Shown: piece after piece, positions 1 to 8,207 of the stretch
Layout: every line of letters starts with the position of its first letter
How positions within the stretch are numbered: position 1 is the stretch's first letter
Origin: Candidatus Muiribacterium halophilum
Lineage (GTDB): Bacteria > Muiribacteriota > Muiribacteriia > Muiribacteriales > Muiribacteriaceae
Direction: 5' to 3'
Assembly: GCA_023228995.1 (NCBI GenBank)
Contig: JALOAD010000009.1
Coordinates: forward strand, 1 to 64,000
DNA: 64,000 nucleotides
The notes under the pieces: generated by a model
Database searches by the model: none
What the model saw: only the letters and a program-made list of their open reading frames with translations
Told to the model about the DNA's origin: nothing
Made by a program: the position numbers and the translations under genes

Positions 1-165
1 GGAATACTTCGCAGTCGACAGGACCCGTAACAGATAATTTTGATATGCGAAAAAAAGTCTAAAACCTGCAAACTGAAAATTAAGTATTTATAAAAAAAAA
101 CTTGACAAGTCAACACGGCATATGACACGCAAGAACTATTAATCGAAAGCAGTTTTTTGTTATAT

Positions 166-199
166 AAAAAAAAGGCTAATCAATGATCAGCCTTTTTTA
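166..199 (-). terminator. Intrinsic terminator
   Basis: On the minus strand GGCTGAT and ATTAGCC form an imperfect stem around a short loop, flanked by A and T runs. It lies about 60 bp beyond the stop of the clostripain-family gene and ends that transcript. The DNA between them is a run of TTAATTATTAA-type direct repeats. Confidence 0.8.
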
Positions 200-256
200 A
201 ATTATTAATCGTTAATTGTTAATTATTAATTATTAATTATTAATTGTTAATTGTTT
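200..256. repeat. TTAATTATTAA-type AT repeat run
   Basis: Direct reiterations of TTAATTATTAA / TTAATTGTTAA fill the gap between the terminator and the stop codon of the peptidase gene. The same word recurs at about 56865-56910. No gene is visible in 1-165; two short open frames run in from the left edge but neither can be identified. Confidence 0.6.
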
Positions 257-1729
257 TTAAAGTGCAACTTCTTCGTCTGTTTTTGATTCCATTGCTTTAT
301 AATACTCAACTAACATTTTATCCCATTTTGAAGTGCTACCAAATTTAAATTCTTTGAATATTTCTCGTTCTGTAACATATCCTTTGTAAGTATCTGTTAT
401 ATAAGGTTTTATAAGATATGCATTACCTTCCTTATCTTTTGCTCTTCTATAAAGTGGGAAATATATAGCAATACCATTTGAATCTTTAACAAGACTACCT
501 TTCTTTTCATTTGCAATTATAATTTTTTGACTACCAATTTCATCAATTACAGCTTTAGCAAGTTCAGCAGTTTCTTTGTCAAAACCTTGTTCTATATTTT
601 TAATAAAATCAATTAAATCAACATAATATACAAATTTATCCATTTGTTCGTTACCAGTATTATATCTTTGTGAAATTTTAGCAGCTTCATGCAGTTTAAG
701 CATATTTTCTTCAGAAGATAGTATTTTATCAATCAAAGCATCAATCTTCGCATTAACAGCATCTAGTGCTGTTACAGGATCTGTTTTTACACAAGCCATA
801 GTTACCTGATCTTTTTCATAAGAAGCTATATATCTTCTTGCAATCCAAGTTGCAAGATTGTTGGTGGTAACTGCCTTGCTTTCATCAGTCATTTTTCTAA
901 GATAATAAAGTATATCCATATAAGGCCATCCATTACCAGGTTCCAATTCCTGTGAACCTATAACAGTTTTTACTCCATTGCTTGCAAGTTCATAATGATG
1001 TGAATACATAGACATAAGACAAGCATCAAAACCCACCATATCCATTTTAACTTCATCTTTAGCAGTTATTTTTGCAACTACATTTGAAAAAACTTTACCA
1101 AGTTCAGGACCACTAAGTTTTGATTTATTCATATAAACATATTTACCATCAGTTTTTGTTTTATCTAAAGATGCCTGATCATCATAACCAACACCTTCTA
1201 TACCATTACCATGATTCCATATAACAGTAAAATAATTCTTAGCTTTATAAACTTTCATAACAACACCAAGAATTGACTCAAGAGTTTTTGGATTACCTGT
1301 ATCAATTTCGCCAAGGTCTTTTATTTCTAGCGAACTAACAGCATTAACATCTTCATCTTTAGTTACATAATATAACTTAGCAGTACTCCATTCACCCCAG
1401 TATTTATTACTAAATTCATGCATATTATATTTATCTGATTTTTCTCTGACTGGAGTTCCATCTGGACCATATTTCCAGTCATAACCATCCCATCTATCAA
1501 CAAGAGCAATAATATTAAGCTTTTTTGATGAACCAATCTGTTCCATTTCATTAAGGTCAAAAAAAGCAAATGGTTCAAGATCATTATCAGCACACATATA
1601 AACAAATACAGTCCAATCAGCAATTTGTTCTTCGCTATTATCTGTATTATCTACTGGTTTTGCTTCTTCAGCATAAGGCATTGCAAAACAAATCATAAAA
1701 ATCATTATAAACCCTAGTAATTTTTTCAT
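257..1729 (-). CDS. Exported clostripain-family (C11) cysteine peptidase
   Basis: This is a 490-residue exported peptidase of the clostripain (C11) family, which cleaves after basic residues in secreted proteins. A signal peptide covers roughly the first 20 residues. The family core begins at DWTVFVYMCADNDLE. The catalytic His is in WNHGNG (about residue 173) and the Cys in GFDACLM (about 237), followed by the conserved EPGNGWPY. I place the start at 1729: ATGGAGGCAAATATG contains GGAGG ideally spaced for the second ATG, so the first ATG at 1741 is only part of the ribosome site. It is monocistronic, with a terminator downstream. A paralogue with the same layout lies at 24308-25780. Substrate is unknown. 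Confidence 0.9.
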   Translation of the reverse strand: MKKLLGFIMIFMICFAMPYAEEAKPVDNTDNSEEQIADWTVFVYMCADNDLEPFAFFDLNEMEQIGSSKKLNIIALVDRWDGYDWKYGPDGTPVREKSDKYNMHEFSNKYWGEWSTAKLYYVTKDEDVNAVSSLEIKDLGEIDTGNPKTLESILGVVMKVYKAKNYFTVIWNHGNGIEGVGYDDQASLDKTKTDGKYVYMNKSKLSGPELGKVFSNVVAKITAKDEVKMDMVGFDACLMSMYSHHYELASNGVKTVIGSQELEPGNGWPYMDILYYLRKMTDESKAVTTNNLATWIARRYIASYEKDQVTMACVKTDPVTALDAVNAKIDALIDKILSSEENMLKLHEAAKISQRYNTGNEQMDKFVYYVDLIDFIKNIEQGFDKETAELAKAVIDEIGSQKIIIANEKKGSLVKDSNGIAIYFPLYRRAKDKEGNAYLIKPYITDTYKGYVTEREIFKEFKFGSTSKWDKMLVEYYKAMESKTDEEVAL

Positions 1730-1813
1730 ATTTGCCTCCATATTAAAACCTAAATTTATACTATTAATTTAATTATAATTGATTTTTTGGATTTGTGCTA
1801 TATAAAAAAATTC

Positions 1814-2016
1814 GGGGTCAGGTCTTCGATATTCGAATTCGCTTTTCCTAATTTGAGTTGCAAACCCTCAAAAAACCTTAATTTTATTGTAAATAATTTT
1901 TTTAAACCTTAAATTTTAAAATAACGAGAAAATCATTAAAACATTAATTTACACGATATTTGCTTACGCATTATTTAATTCGAATAATAAAAATCGAATT
2001 CCGAAGACCTGACCCC
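1814..2016. repeat. GGGGTCAGGTCTTC inverted-end element, copy 1
   Basis: A ~203-bp element begins GGGGTCAGGTCTTCG and ends with its complement CGAAGACCTGACCCC. It has an AT-rich interior and no ORF. Copies 2 and 3 lie at 9266 and 14728. Here it sits 11 bp past the stop of the TPR lipoprotein gene. It resembles non-autonomous elements mobilised by REP/IS200-type transposases, but none is in the window, so that link is inference. Confidence 0.8.
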
Positions 2017-2027
2017 GCTTTTTGCAT

Positions 2028-2642
2028 TTATATCCCTAATTCCAGCACAATTGCATCATATATTCTTTTTAATCGATGATCAAATGAATAATCTGGATTA
2101 TTTCCTACCATTTCAAGGTGTCTTCTTGCTTGTGTATCCATTCCATTGTAATAATAAACGATTCCTGCTAAGGCATAACAATAAACTCTTGTTATATTTA
2201 ATGGATAAAATGGGGTGAACGGATCTTCTACATCATCTATTGCTGCGGTCTTTATGTGTAATAATGCTTCTCTAAAATCTTCTACTGAATTTCCTAATAT
2301 TTTTATGCTTGCTCTTGCTATGTATAATTCTTGTGTTCCTGTTTCTACCTGTGAAAAATATTTTTCTGCTTCTTTGAATTCACCTTTTTTCATATAGCAA
2401 ATTCCCATTCCAAATATTGACTGATCTTTTAATAATTTGCCTGCATTCTGTCGTCTTACTTCATTGAATTGTACGATTGATTGGTCATATTGTTCTTTTG
2501 TGTATAATTTCCACGCATTTAATAATATTTGTTCATAATCTTGTTTTGTTTCTATTATTCCAACTGGTCCTCCGCCGCCATTGGTGCAGCCTGAGGAGAA
2601 AATTAAAGCAAATATGCATAGTATTAAAATTTTTTTGTTCAA
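2028..2642 (-). CDS. TPR-containing lipoprotein
   Basis: A 204-residue lipoprotein. The N-terminal hydrophobic stretch ends in the lipobox FSSGC with the lipidated Cys at residue 19, followed by a Gly-rich linker. Helical repeats of TPR type follow (for example YDQSIVQFNEVRRQ, FGMGICYMKKGEFKEAEKYF, AGIVYYYNGMDTQARRHLE), so it is probably a protein-protein scaffold at the inner or outer membrane. The start is TTG at 2642 with GAGG just upstream. It follows the metalloprotease gene by 24 bp and is probably the last gene of that operon. No specific assignment such as BamD can be justified. Confidence 0.8.
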   Translation of the reverse strand: MNKKILILCIFALIFSSGCTNGGGGPVGIIETKQDYEQILLNAWKLYTKEQYDQSIVQFNEVRRQNAGKLLKDQSIFGMGICYMKKGEFKEAEKYFSQVETGTQELYIARASIKILGNSVEDFREALLHIKTAAIDDVEDPFTPFYPLNITRVYCYALAGIVYYYNGMDTQARRHLEMVGNNPDYSFDHRLKRIYDAIVLELGI

Positions 2643-2666
2643 TTTTTCCTCTTTTTTGACAGAATT

Positions 2667-4127
2667 TTACATTTCGCCTTGTTTTATTATAATTATGCCT
2701 TTATATTCTTTATCGGTTAAATAGTATGAATATTCAATTGTGTTTTTGTCTGTTAAATTTATATCTGCTGATATTATTTTTTTGTTGTTTTTTAATTCTT
2801 TTTCAAAATTACTTTTTCTTGAATTATTTATCTTTATGTTATTTGTTTTTCCTTTTATTGCTATTAATCTGTTTTCTATATAATATGGATTTTTCAAAAA
2901 TTTAAATTCTGGTCCTTGTAATTCTATTGTTAAACTAAATTCTCTTTTTTTTGTGCTTCCATTTGATATTACAACTATATATTTGTTAAATGGGAATTTT
3001 GGAAATACTGTTTCTTCATTATTTAATTCGATTATTTCGGTTAAATTGTTGTTGTTATATAAAAATATTGTGTTTTTTATTGTTTTATCTGCTATTTTTA
3101 AATTTATTGGACTATCCTGTAAATACTTAGTATATCCTTCAAATTTGTAAAAGCTTAACTTTTCAAGGTTAACATCTATTGACTGAGTTTTTTTTGAGTC
3201 AAAGTAAATTATTGGTTCAACTGAAAAATCATAACCTGTTATGCTATACTTTATCATATTATTCTGATTTAAATTTACACTTAAGGCACATGCCCAATCA
3301 TGATATATATTTTCAAAATTATCTTTTCCCATTATGTCAAATAAACTTTCTATTCCATTTTTAGTATTATGTATTATAGTTTTTATTATTTCTGTGCCTT
3401 TCCTGTATAACAAATACCTAAAAAACAAATAAACTTTCCCATAATCGTTGAGATCTCCATTCCATGTATCAAGTGTTCTAAATGGAAATTTTATAAATTC
3501 TTCTGTATGTACTTTGTTTTCAAAACCGCATACATAGGTTGATAACTCTGAAAGTCCTTCATTTAGCCATTTTTCTTCATCATTATCATAAGAATAATGT
3601 ATTAAATGTTGTAATTCATGAGCTATTACTGCAAGAACATCATCTATACTGCTGTATATCATGCCTGGATTGGTATCTATGAAGATTTTATTGTTGTTAT
3701 ATGAATAGTCTGGGTCAAAATATCCTGCATAATATTCTTGTCCACCGATTTTGTAAAAATCATGTATATCATAAAATATTATGTCAAGATTTGCATAAAT
3801 TATGTCGGAAAAATATGTTTCAAGTACAGGTATTATGTCAGATTCAACTTTTTCACCTATTCTTTGCATAAATTCTGAGTCGGTATAAAATCCATCTATT
3901 TCTGAATATACTACAACTTTATTTCCTTGCCATATTTTTTTGCATTTTACTTCTTCATATTTTTTTGTAAGAAAATTATATGTATAAAAATTATCATTAG
4001 AATAAGTTGATGTTAGCGGTGCTTTTTTGCCTGATATAGTTCCGCTTAAACCATATACTTCTTCTAATGAAAATAAAAAAAAACTAACGAATAACAGCAA
4101 TTTTACCAGTTGTTTTTTCTTCTCCAT
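2667..4127 (-). CDS. Exported M30-like zinc metalloprotease
   Basis: A 486-residue exported protein with a signal peptide (about residues 1-26). The zinc site is H170-E-L-Q-H174, with the third ligand probably E190 in the following WLNEGLSE segment. This spacing is that of the hyicolysin/peptidase M30-like gluzincins. The C-terminal ~200 residues are beta-rich and unassigned. The start ATG at 4127 lies 44 bp inside the 3' end of the upstream gene, so the two are translationally linked. That neighbour is a paralogue whose zinc ligands are gone, which makes a functional pair plausible. Family-level call is good, substrate unknown. Confidence 0.8.
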   Translation of the reverse strand: MEKKKQLVKLLLFVSFFLFSLEEVYGLSGTISGKKAPLTSTYSNDNFYTYNFLTKKYEEVKCKKIWQGNKVVVYSEIDGFYTDSEFMQRIGEKVESDIIPVLETYFSDIIYANLDIIFYDIHDFYKIGGQEYYAGYFDPDYSYNNNKIFIDTNPGMIYSSIDDVLAVIAHELQHLIHYSYDNDEEKWLNEGLSELSTYVCGFENKVHTEEFIKFPFRTLDTWNGDLNDYGKVYLFFRYLLYRKGTEIIKTIIHNTKNGIESLFDIMGKDNFENIYHDWACALSVNLNQNNMIKYSITGYDFSVEPIIYFDSKKTQSIDVNLEKLSFYKFEGYTKYLQDSPINLKIADKTIKNTIFLYNNNNLTEIIELNNEETVFPKFPFNKYIVVISNGSTKKREFSLTIELQGPEFKFLKNPYYIENRLIAIKGKTNNIKINNSRKSNFEKELKNNKKIISADINLTDKNTIEYSYYLTDKEYKGIIIIKQGEM

Positions 4128-6780
4128 TTACAAACACCTTATAAAAATATATTCCATTACTCACCTCTTTCATCTTTTTATCTTCAAGAAGCCATGTATA
4201 ATAATGTTTTGAACCATTTGTACTAATACTGTAAGAATCTGCTTTTTTTACTAATTTTCCAGATGTATTGTAAATTTTTATTTGAATATTATTTGATGAC
4301 GAACTTAATTCAAAAACTGCAAATTCACTTGCTGGATTTGGATATACTTTTACATAATCTAGGATTGCTGGTGCTTTGTTTCCTATTTTAAGCTGTACTG
4401 TATTTTTATTTGCAAAATTATCTTCAGCTTCGATAAATATTTCTTTTAAATTATCTGCATAATGCAATATATTATTTTTTTGAGAAGATCTGAAAATTAC
4501 TTCTCCTTTTTCATTTTTTACAATTACATTTTTTAATGATATATCATTTACTTTAAACTCTAGTTTTCCATCTAAATCTTCAATATCGATTATTTCTGGA
4601 GCTTGCGTATCAACAATTCTCATATAAGTACCTGGTGCATTTATCTTTGCAACTATGTGATTATCAACTATTTCATAAGGTAAAAGTTTTACAGAATCTG
4701 CGTCTTTTTTGTATATTCCTGCTTTGTTTTCGTTTAAAAATACAATTTCGGATTCAAATATACATTGGCTCATTGTATCAACAGTTACTTCATCTTTTTC
4801 GTCTGAAATAAGAAATTTTGAATCTTTAACTGAACTACTTCTTAATACAACTGCTTTATAATTAATATTGTCTAATATAATATTTTTACCATTTATATAA
4901 TCAATTACACTGAATTTATAATTTTTAATATAATCTGGTCTGTCAATATATGAAACTTTTAATTCTGCTGTATATTCTCCATCTTCAATTAATTTTAAAG
5001 AACCTGCAAAACGATTATTTTTGTTTGCGATTTTAATAAGTGATACTGTTTCTAAATTATCAGATGGTTTTTTAAGTGTTAAAACAACATTTCCCTCTGC
5101 TACAATATTAAAATGTAAATAATCTGGTATAAATGGAGAAGGATATATTGTAAATTTTGGATTTTCTGGATTTATTATACTTATTTCTATATTTTTACCA
5201 ACTTTATTATAAAATTCCTTGAGCGAGTTTGCATAAGTTTCTTGCGTATCTGCTTTTGAAGTTCCAACTGGATAATATGGGAATTTGTATTTACCTGTTT
5301 TTTGCAGAGAATTTGATAAATCTGTTAATATAACATAAATATTATCACTTTCATCATATAAATTATTCCATACAAAAGAAGAATTTGTTGAATTTATTTC
5401 AAATGTATCTGTTTTTACATAATTTTCTTTGTTAAAAATATGAATACTTGCTTTTATTTTATCTTCTACAGTTAATTCTGGAAAATTACAATGAAGATAT
5501 TTATTTGGCCAAAATTTTTCATTGATTTTGATTCCAATTCCCCCACCCATTCTTAGTTTTGGTATGTTATTAACTTTTATGGATGGTGAAACTTCAATAG
5601 TTTCAAGAATATTATTTTTTTGTTTGTTTATATCAATATTATCTATTGTTGCAAAAAAATCCGCAGCTAAAATTCTTGTTACTGTACCTGTAATTTTATT
5701 ATCTAAATATAATGCATTAAAATAATTATCAACAACTTTTTCAAAATCTGCTGTAGTAATAGCTTGAAGAACTTTTTTTATTCCTGTAACTCCATTTTGC
5801 GATTCTTTTGTAATTTGAGCAAGAATATCTCCTGTTGCATTCTGTTGAAGCTGTTCTTCCATATACATAAAAAACAATCCTGCACTTGCTATATCTGCCT
5901 CATTAATACTGTAATCTGAAAAACTTTTATCAAAAAAAACTAATGAATTTGAAGTGTTTTGACCAATTGATGTTAAATATCTGCTATCAAGAAAACCTGT
6001 TGCAAATTTTTCTGCATACATTGCTAAACCATATTCAACCCAAACATCTTCAGGTGAAAAATTATCATTTGGTATTGAAGAATTTGAATTAGGTTTTATA
6101 AAACCTTCATAATTAATTATCATTCTAAAATACTCTCTTGCAAGTATTGTATGAAGCGGATTAAATGAAGAATCATCTATTGGGGCAAATTTTAATAAAT
6201 TTTTATTTAAAAATATTATTTCTTTCTCATTACTTAATGGATAAACTAATTTGGATACTTGATCTAAAATAGAATAATAGCCATCTATTGGAAATGTTGT
6301 ATCACCATTTGGTCCGTAATTTGAATTATCTATAAAATCACCATAATTTACTGAAGAGAAATCTCCCATATCGCAAATAAATATATACATTTTCTCATCA
6401 CTATCGACTCCACCATTGAGAAGCCATTCTGTTCCAAATCTTGAATTAAGCCTATTTCTTATTCCAGATATTCTTTCAAAAGTATCAACCATTCTATTAA
6501 TTTTAACTTCAAAAGTATCTAAACCCTCTTCAATAAATACATAACAATTAGTGCCGATATAAACACATTTTCCATTAGCTTCTCTATAGGAATTTGCAGG
6601 GTTTAAAACTTTGAATTTAACTGTTTGATTAAGAGATACAGCTTTTTTTGTAGTTGCCGGTACAAAATCATATCCTTGAACAAAATTTCTTTCAAATAAT
6701 AATCTCGAAGGATCGACTGTACTCCAGCAAAAACTGCATATATACAAGATATATATAGAAAATATTAAAATTCTTTTCAT
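4084..6780 (-). CDS. Exported M30-like pseudoprotease with C-terminal FlgD/T9-type sorting domain
   Basis: An 898-residue exported protein. The first ~300 residues align with the neighbouring metalloprotease (VDSDEKMYIFICD, then HTILAREYFRMI and VWVEYGLAMYAE), but the zinc site is lost: HExxH has become R215-E-Y-F-R219, and Tyr250 replaces the third-ligand Glu. The middle is beta-sandwich-like. The last ~80 residues (VYPNP, then IKIYNTSGKLV, then NGIYFYKVFVNG) match the FlgD Ig-like/type A sorting domain often found at the ends of secreted proteins. It is first in a three-gene operon (pseudoprotease, protease, lipoprotein). It is probably a binding or scaffold protein rather than an enzyme. 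Confidence 0.8.
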   Translation of the reverse strand: MKRILIFSIYILYICSFCWSTVDPSRLLFERNFVQGYDFVPATTKKAVSLNQTVKFKVLNPANSYREANGKCVYIGTNCYVFIEEGLDTFEVKINRMVDTFERISGIRNRLNSRFGTEWLLNGGVDSDEKMYIFICDMGDFSSVNYGDFIDNSNYGPNGDTTFPIDGYYSILDQVSKLVYPLSNEKEIIFLNKNLLKFAPIDDSSFNPLHTILAREYFRMIINYEGFIKPNSNSSIPNDNFSPEDVWVEYGLAMYAEKFATGFLDSRYLTSIGQNTSNSLVFFDKSFSDYSINEADIASAGLFFMYMEEQLQQNATGDILAQITKESQNGVTGIKKVLQAITTADFEKVVDNYFNALYLDNKITGTVTRILAADFFATIDNIDINKQKNNILETIEVSPSIKVNNIPKLRMGGGIGIKINEKFWPNKYLHCNFPELTVEDKIKASIHIFNKENYVKTDTFEINSTNSSFVWNNLYDESDNIYVILTDLSNSLQKTGKYKFPYYPVGTSKADTQETYANSLKEFYNKVGKNIEISIINPENPKFTIYPSPFIPDYLHFNIVAEGNVVLTLKKPSDNLETVSLIKIANKNNRFAGSLKLIEDGEYTAELKVSYIDRPDYIKNYKFSVIDYINGKNIILDNINYKAVVLRSSSVKDSKFLISDEKDEVTVDTMSQCIFESEIVFLNENKAGIYKKDADSVKLLPYEIVDNHIVAKINAPGTYMRIVDTQAPEIIDIEDLDGKLEFKVNDISLKNVIVKNEKGEVIFRSSQKNNILHYADNLKEIFIEAEDNFANKNTVQLKIGNKAPAILDYVKVYPNPASEFAVFELSSSSNNIQIKIYNTSGKLVKKADSYSISTNGSKHYYTWLLEDKKMKEVSNGIYFYKVFVNGEEKTTGKIAVIR

Positions 6781-6806
6781 ATATTGTAATTATCGACAAA
6801 AAAATG

Positions 6807-6846
6807 CAAAAAAAAAACAGCCCTTTAATACTGGCTGTCTTTTTTA
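6807..6846 (-). terminator. Intrinsic terminator
   Basis: ACAGCC and GGCTGT form a 6-bp stem around a 10-nt loop, followed on the minus strand by a long T run. It lies ~40 bp after the 28-residue small ORF and ~30 bp before the start of the pseudoprotease gene, so it isolates the small ORF as its own transcript. The plus-strand reading also has a T run. Confidence 0.75.
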
Positions 6847-6886
6847 GGACCTTTGCTACGCCGATTTAATATAGACGCCTCATATC

Positions 6887-6973
6887 CTATTTTAAAATAC
6901 TCTTTCTAGATTTATCGATGTTTTTCTTAAACTTCTTTAATACTATCATTGCAAAAATATACATATTGTCCAT
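6887..6973 (-). CDS. Small cationic peptide, 28 residues, function unknown
   Basis: ATG at 6973 is preceded by AGGAGAT at ideal spacing (AGGAGATAAAATG). The frame runs 28 codons to TAG and is followed by a clear intrinsic terminator. The peptide has a hydrophobic N-terminal half (MYIFAMIVL) and a strongly basic C-terminal half (KKFKKN, KSRKS), so it would be amphipathic and membrane-active. Ribosome site, frame and terminator together make a real gene plausible. Toxin of a type I system, leader peptide or membrane-associated regulator are all possible. I do not recognise it. Confidence 0.45.
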   Translation of the reverse strand: MDNMYIFAMIVLKKFKKNIDKSRKSILK

Positions 6974-7106
6974 TTTATCTCCTATTTAATAAAACTGTTT
7001 ATTTGGTTTGTAACATTTGTTGAGCTTATAGAGTTTTAATTCTCATTAACCTCGGTTAAAAAAACATTAACATAACTTGTCATATGACTAAGTTACTAAT
7101 TAGTAT

Positions 7107-7258
7107 GAGGTTGTTGAAAAAATCAGGTTTTCTTTTTTTTAAACTTAACTTTAAAAACAAACAGCATGGTCAGGCCGACCTATGTAAGCTAAAATTTGAG
7201 ATCGGCACAGACCCTATTTTGTATCAATGTTTCTTCTTTTTAGTTTTTCAACAGCCTC
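7107..7258. mobile_element. MITE-like element with 4-bp target duplication
   Basis: A 152-bp segment has terminal inverted repeats GAGGYTGTTGAAAAA (left GAGGTTGTTGAAAAA, right end the complement of GAGGCTGTTGAAAAA). The 4-bp sequence GTAT is duplicated on each side (7103-7106 and 7259-7262). The interior is slightly more GC-rich than its surroundings and has no convincing ORF. Ends of this type occur on DDE-transposase insertion sequences; no partner transposase is present here. Confidence 0.7.
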
Positions 7259-7345
7259 GTATGGCAATGCCATTATTAGCGATTAACAAAATGTTCAATG
7301 AATATTTTTATTCACTACTTTACTATCTCACCATTTCGCCGAGTT

Positions 7346-7957
7346 TTAAATCCCTTCTGTCATTTTGACAAAATATTCAAAATCTCTTTCAACTTGTTTT
7401 CTATCAGAAAAATCTTTTTTTCTCATTATTTTTGGAAGAATATCTTCAGCAAATTTTTTAAGATCAAACAAAGTATTTAAAGATCTCCTGCTATATTCAG
7501 AAACTTCACCATTACAATTTATATAATCAATTCCAGCACATATTGCATTGTATTTTTCTCTAACAAAATCTGTCATAACAATATCATCACCCAAATCAAA
7601 AATAATAGAATCACTAAGAAAGTTTTTAAGCCTTATATTCCAGTCTTTGCCGTAATTATTATGCCATTTTTCATCAACTTTGAAACAAAAATTAATACAT
7701 GCAGTATTTCGAGGAAAGTCAATAATTACAAGTCTATTTTTAACTTTTACATCAAATATATTTTGCCAACCATTAATTCCATAATGAATAACTATTTCAT
7801 CAAAATATTCAACATTATATTCAATAGATATTCTAATAGTTTTGTTATCAATAAGCTCTTCAACAAAATAAATATCACCAAAATCAACATTCTGTACAAC
7901 ACAAAATGAATTAAAACTAACAAAAAGCAAAATACATAAAAATACTAATTTTTTCAT
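7346..7957 (-). CDS. Exported protein with CBM25-like carbohydrate-binding domain
   Basis: A 203-residue exported protein, start ATG at 7957 with AAGGAG upstream and a signal peptide of about 20 residues. Residues ~40-110 resemble the starch-binding CBM25/CBM53 fold: IEYNVEYFDEIVIHYG, then GWQNI, then CFKVDEKWHNNYGKDWNI, recalling the family hallmark W-D-N-N-G-K-N-Y. The C-terminal ~90 residues are helical and unassigned, with no catalytic domain. It is monocistronic. It could be a glycan-binding or sensing surface protein. The domain call rests on motif similarity by eye only. Confidence 0.65.
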   Translation of the reverse strand: MKKLVFLCILLFVSFNSFCVVQNVDFGDIYFVEELIDNKTIRISIEYNVEYFDEIVIHYGINGWQNIFDVKVKNRLVIIDFPRNTACINFCFKVDEKWHNNYGKDWNIRLKNFLSDSIIFDLGDDIVMTDFVREKYNAICAGIDYINCNGEVSEYSRRSLNTLFDLKKFAEDILPKIMRKKDFSDRKQVERDFEYFVKMTEGI

Positions 7958-8207
7958 AACAACTCCTTAAACAATTAAATCCTACAAACATTGTTTGTCA
8001 TCAAATATGCAAATATTGTGCCAATTAAATATTATCGATACAATCAACGGTTTTTACTTTTTTTGAATTTATACATCAAAATAATGCCTAAAAAACATAC
8101 AAACAATGTTCAAAAGTTTATGAATTTAACAGAAATATTATAGAGTTTTACCTTAAAATGTGATATTATCTATTAATACTTTTGTTAATTCTTTGTGGAG
8201 AAATAAA

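Noticed and set aside
1-61. Possible 3' end of a gene at the left edge
   Set aside because: Two frames stay open from the edge, but only 11-19 codons are visible and neither can be chosen.
7084-7368. 94-codon plus-strand frame
   Set aside because: It spans the MITE-like element and its flanks; no ribosome site, and its end overlaps the CBM25-like gene.
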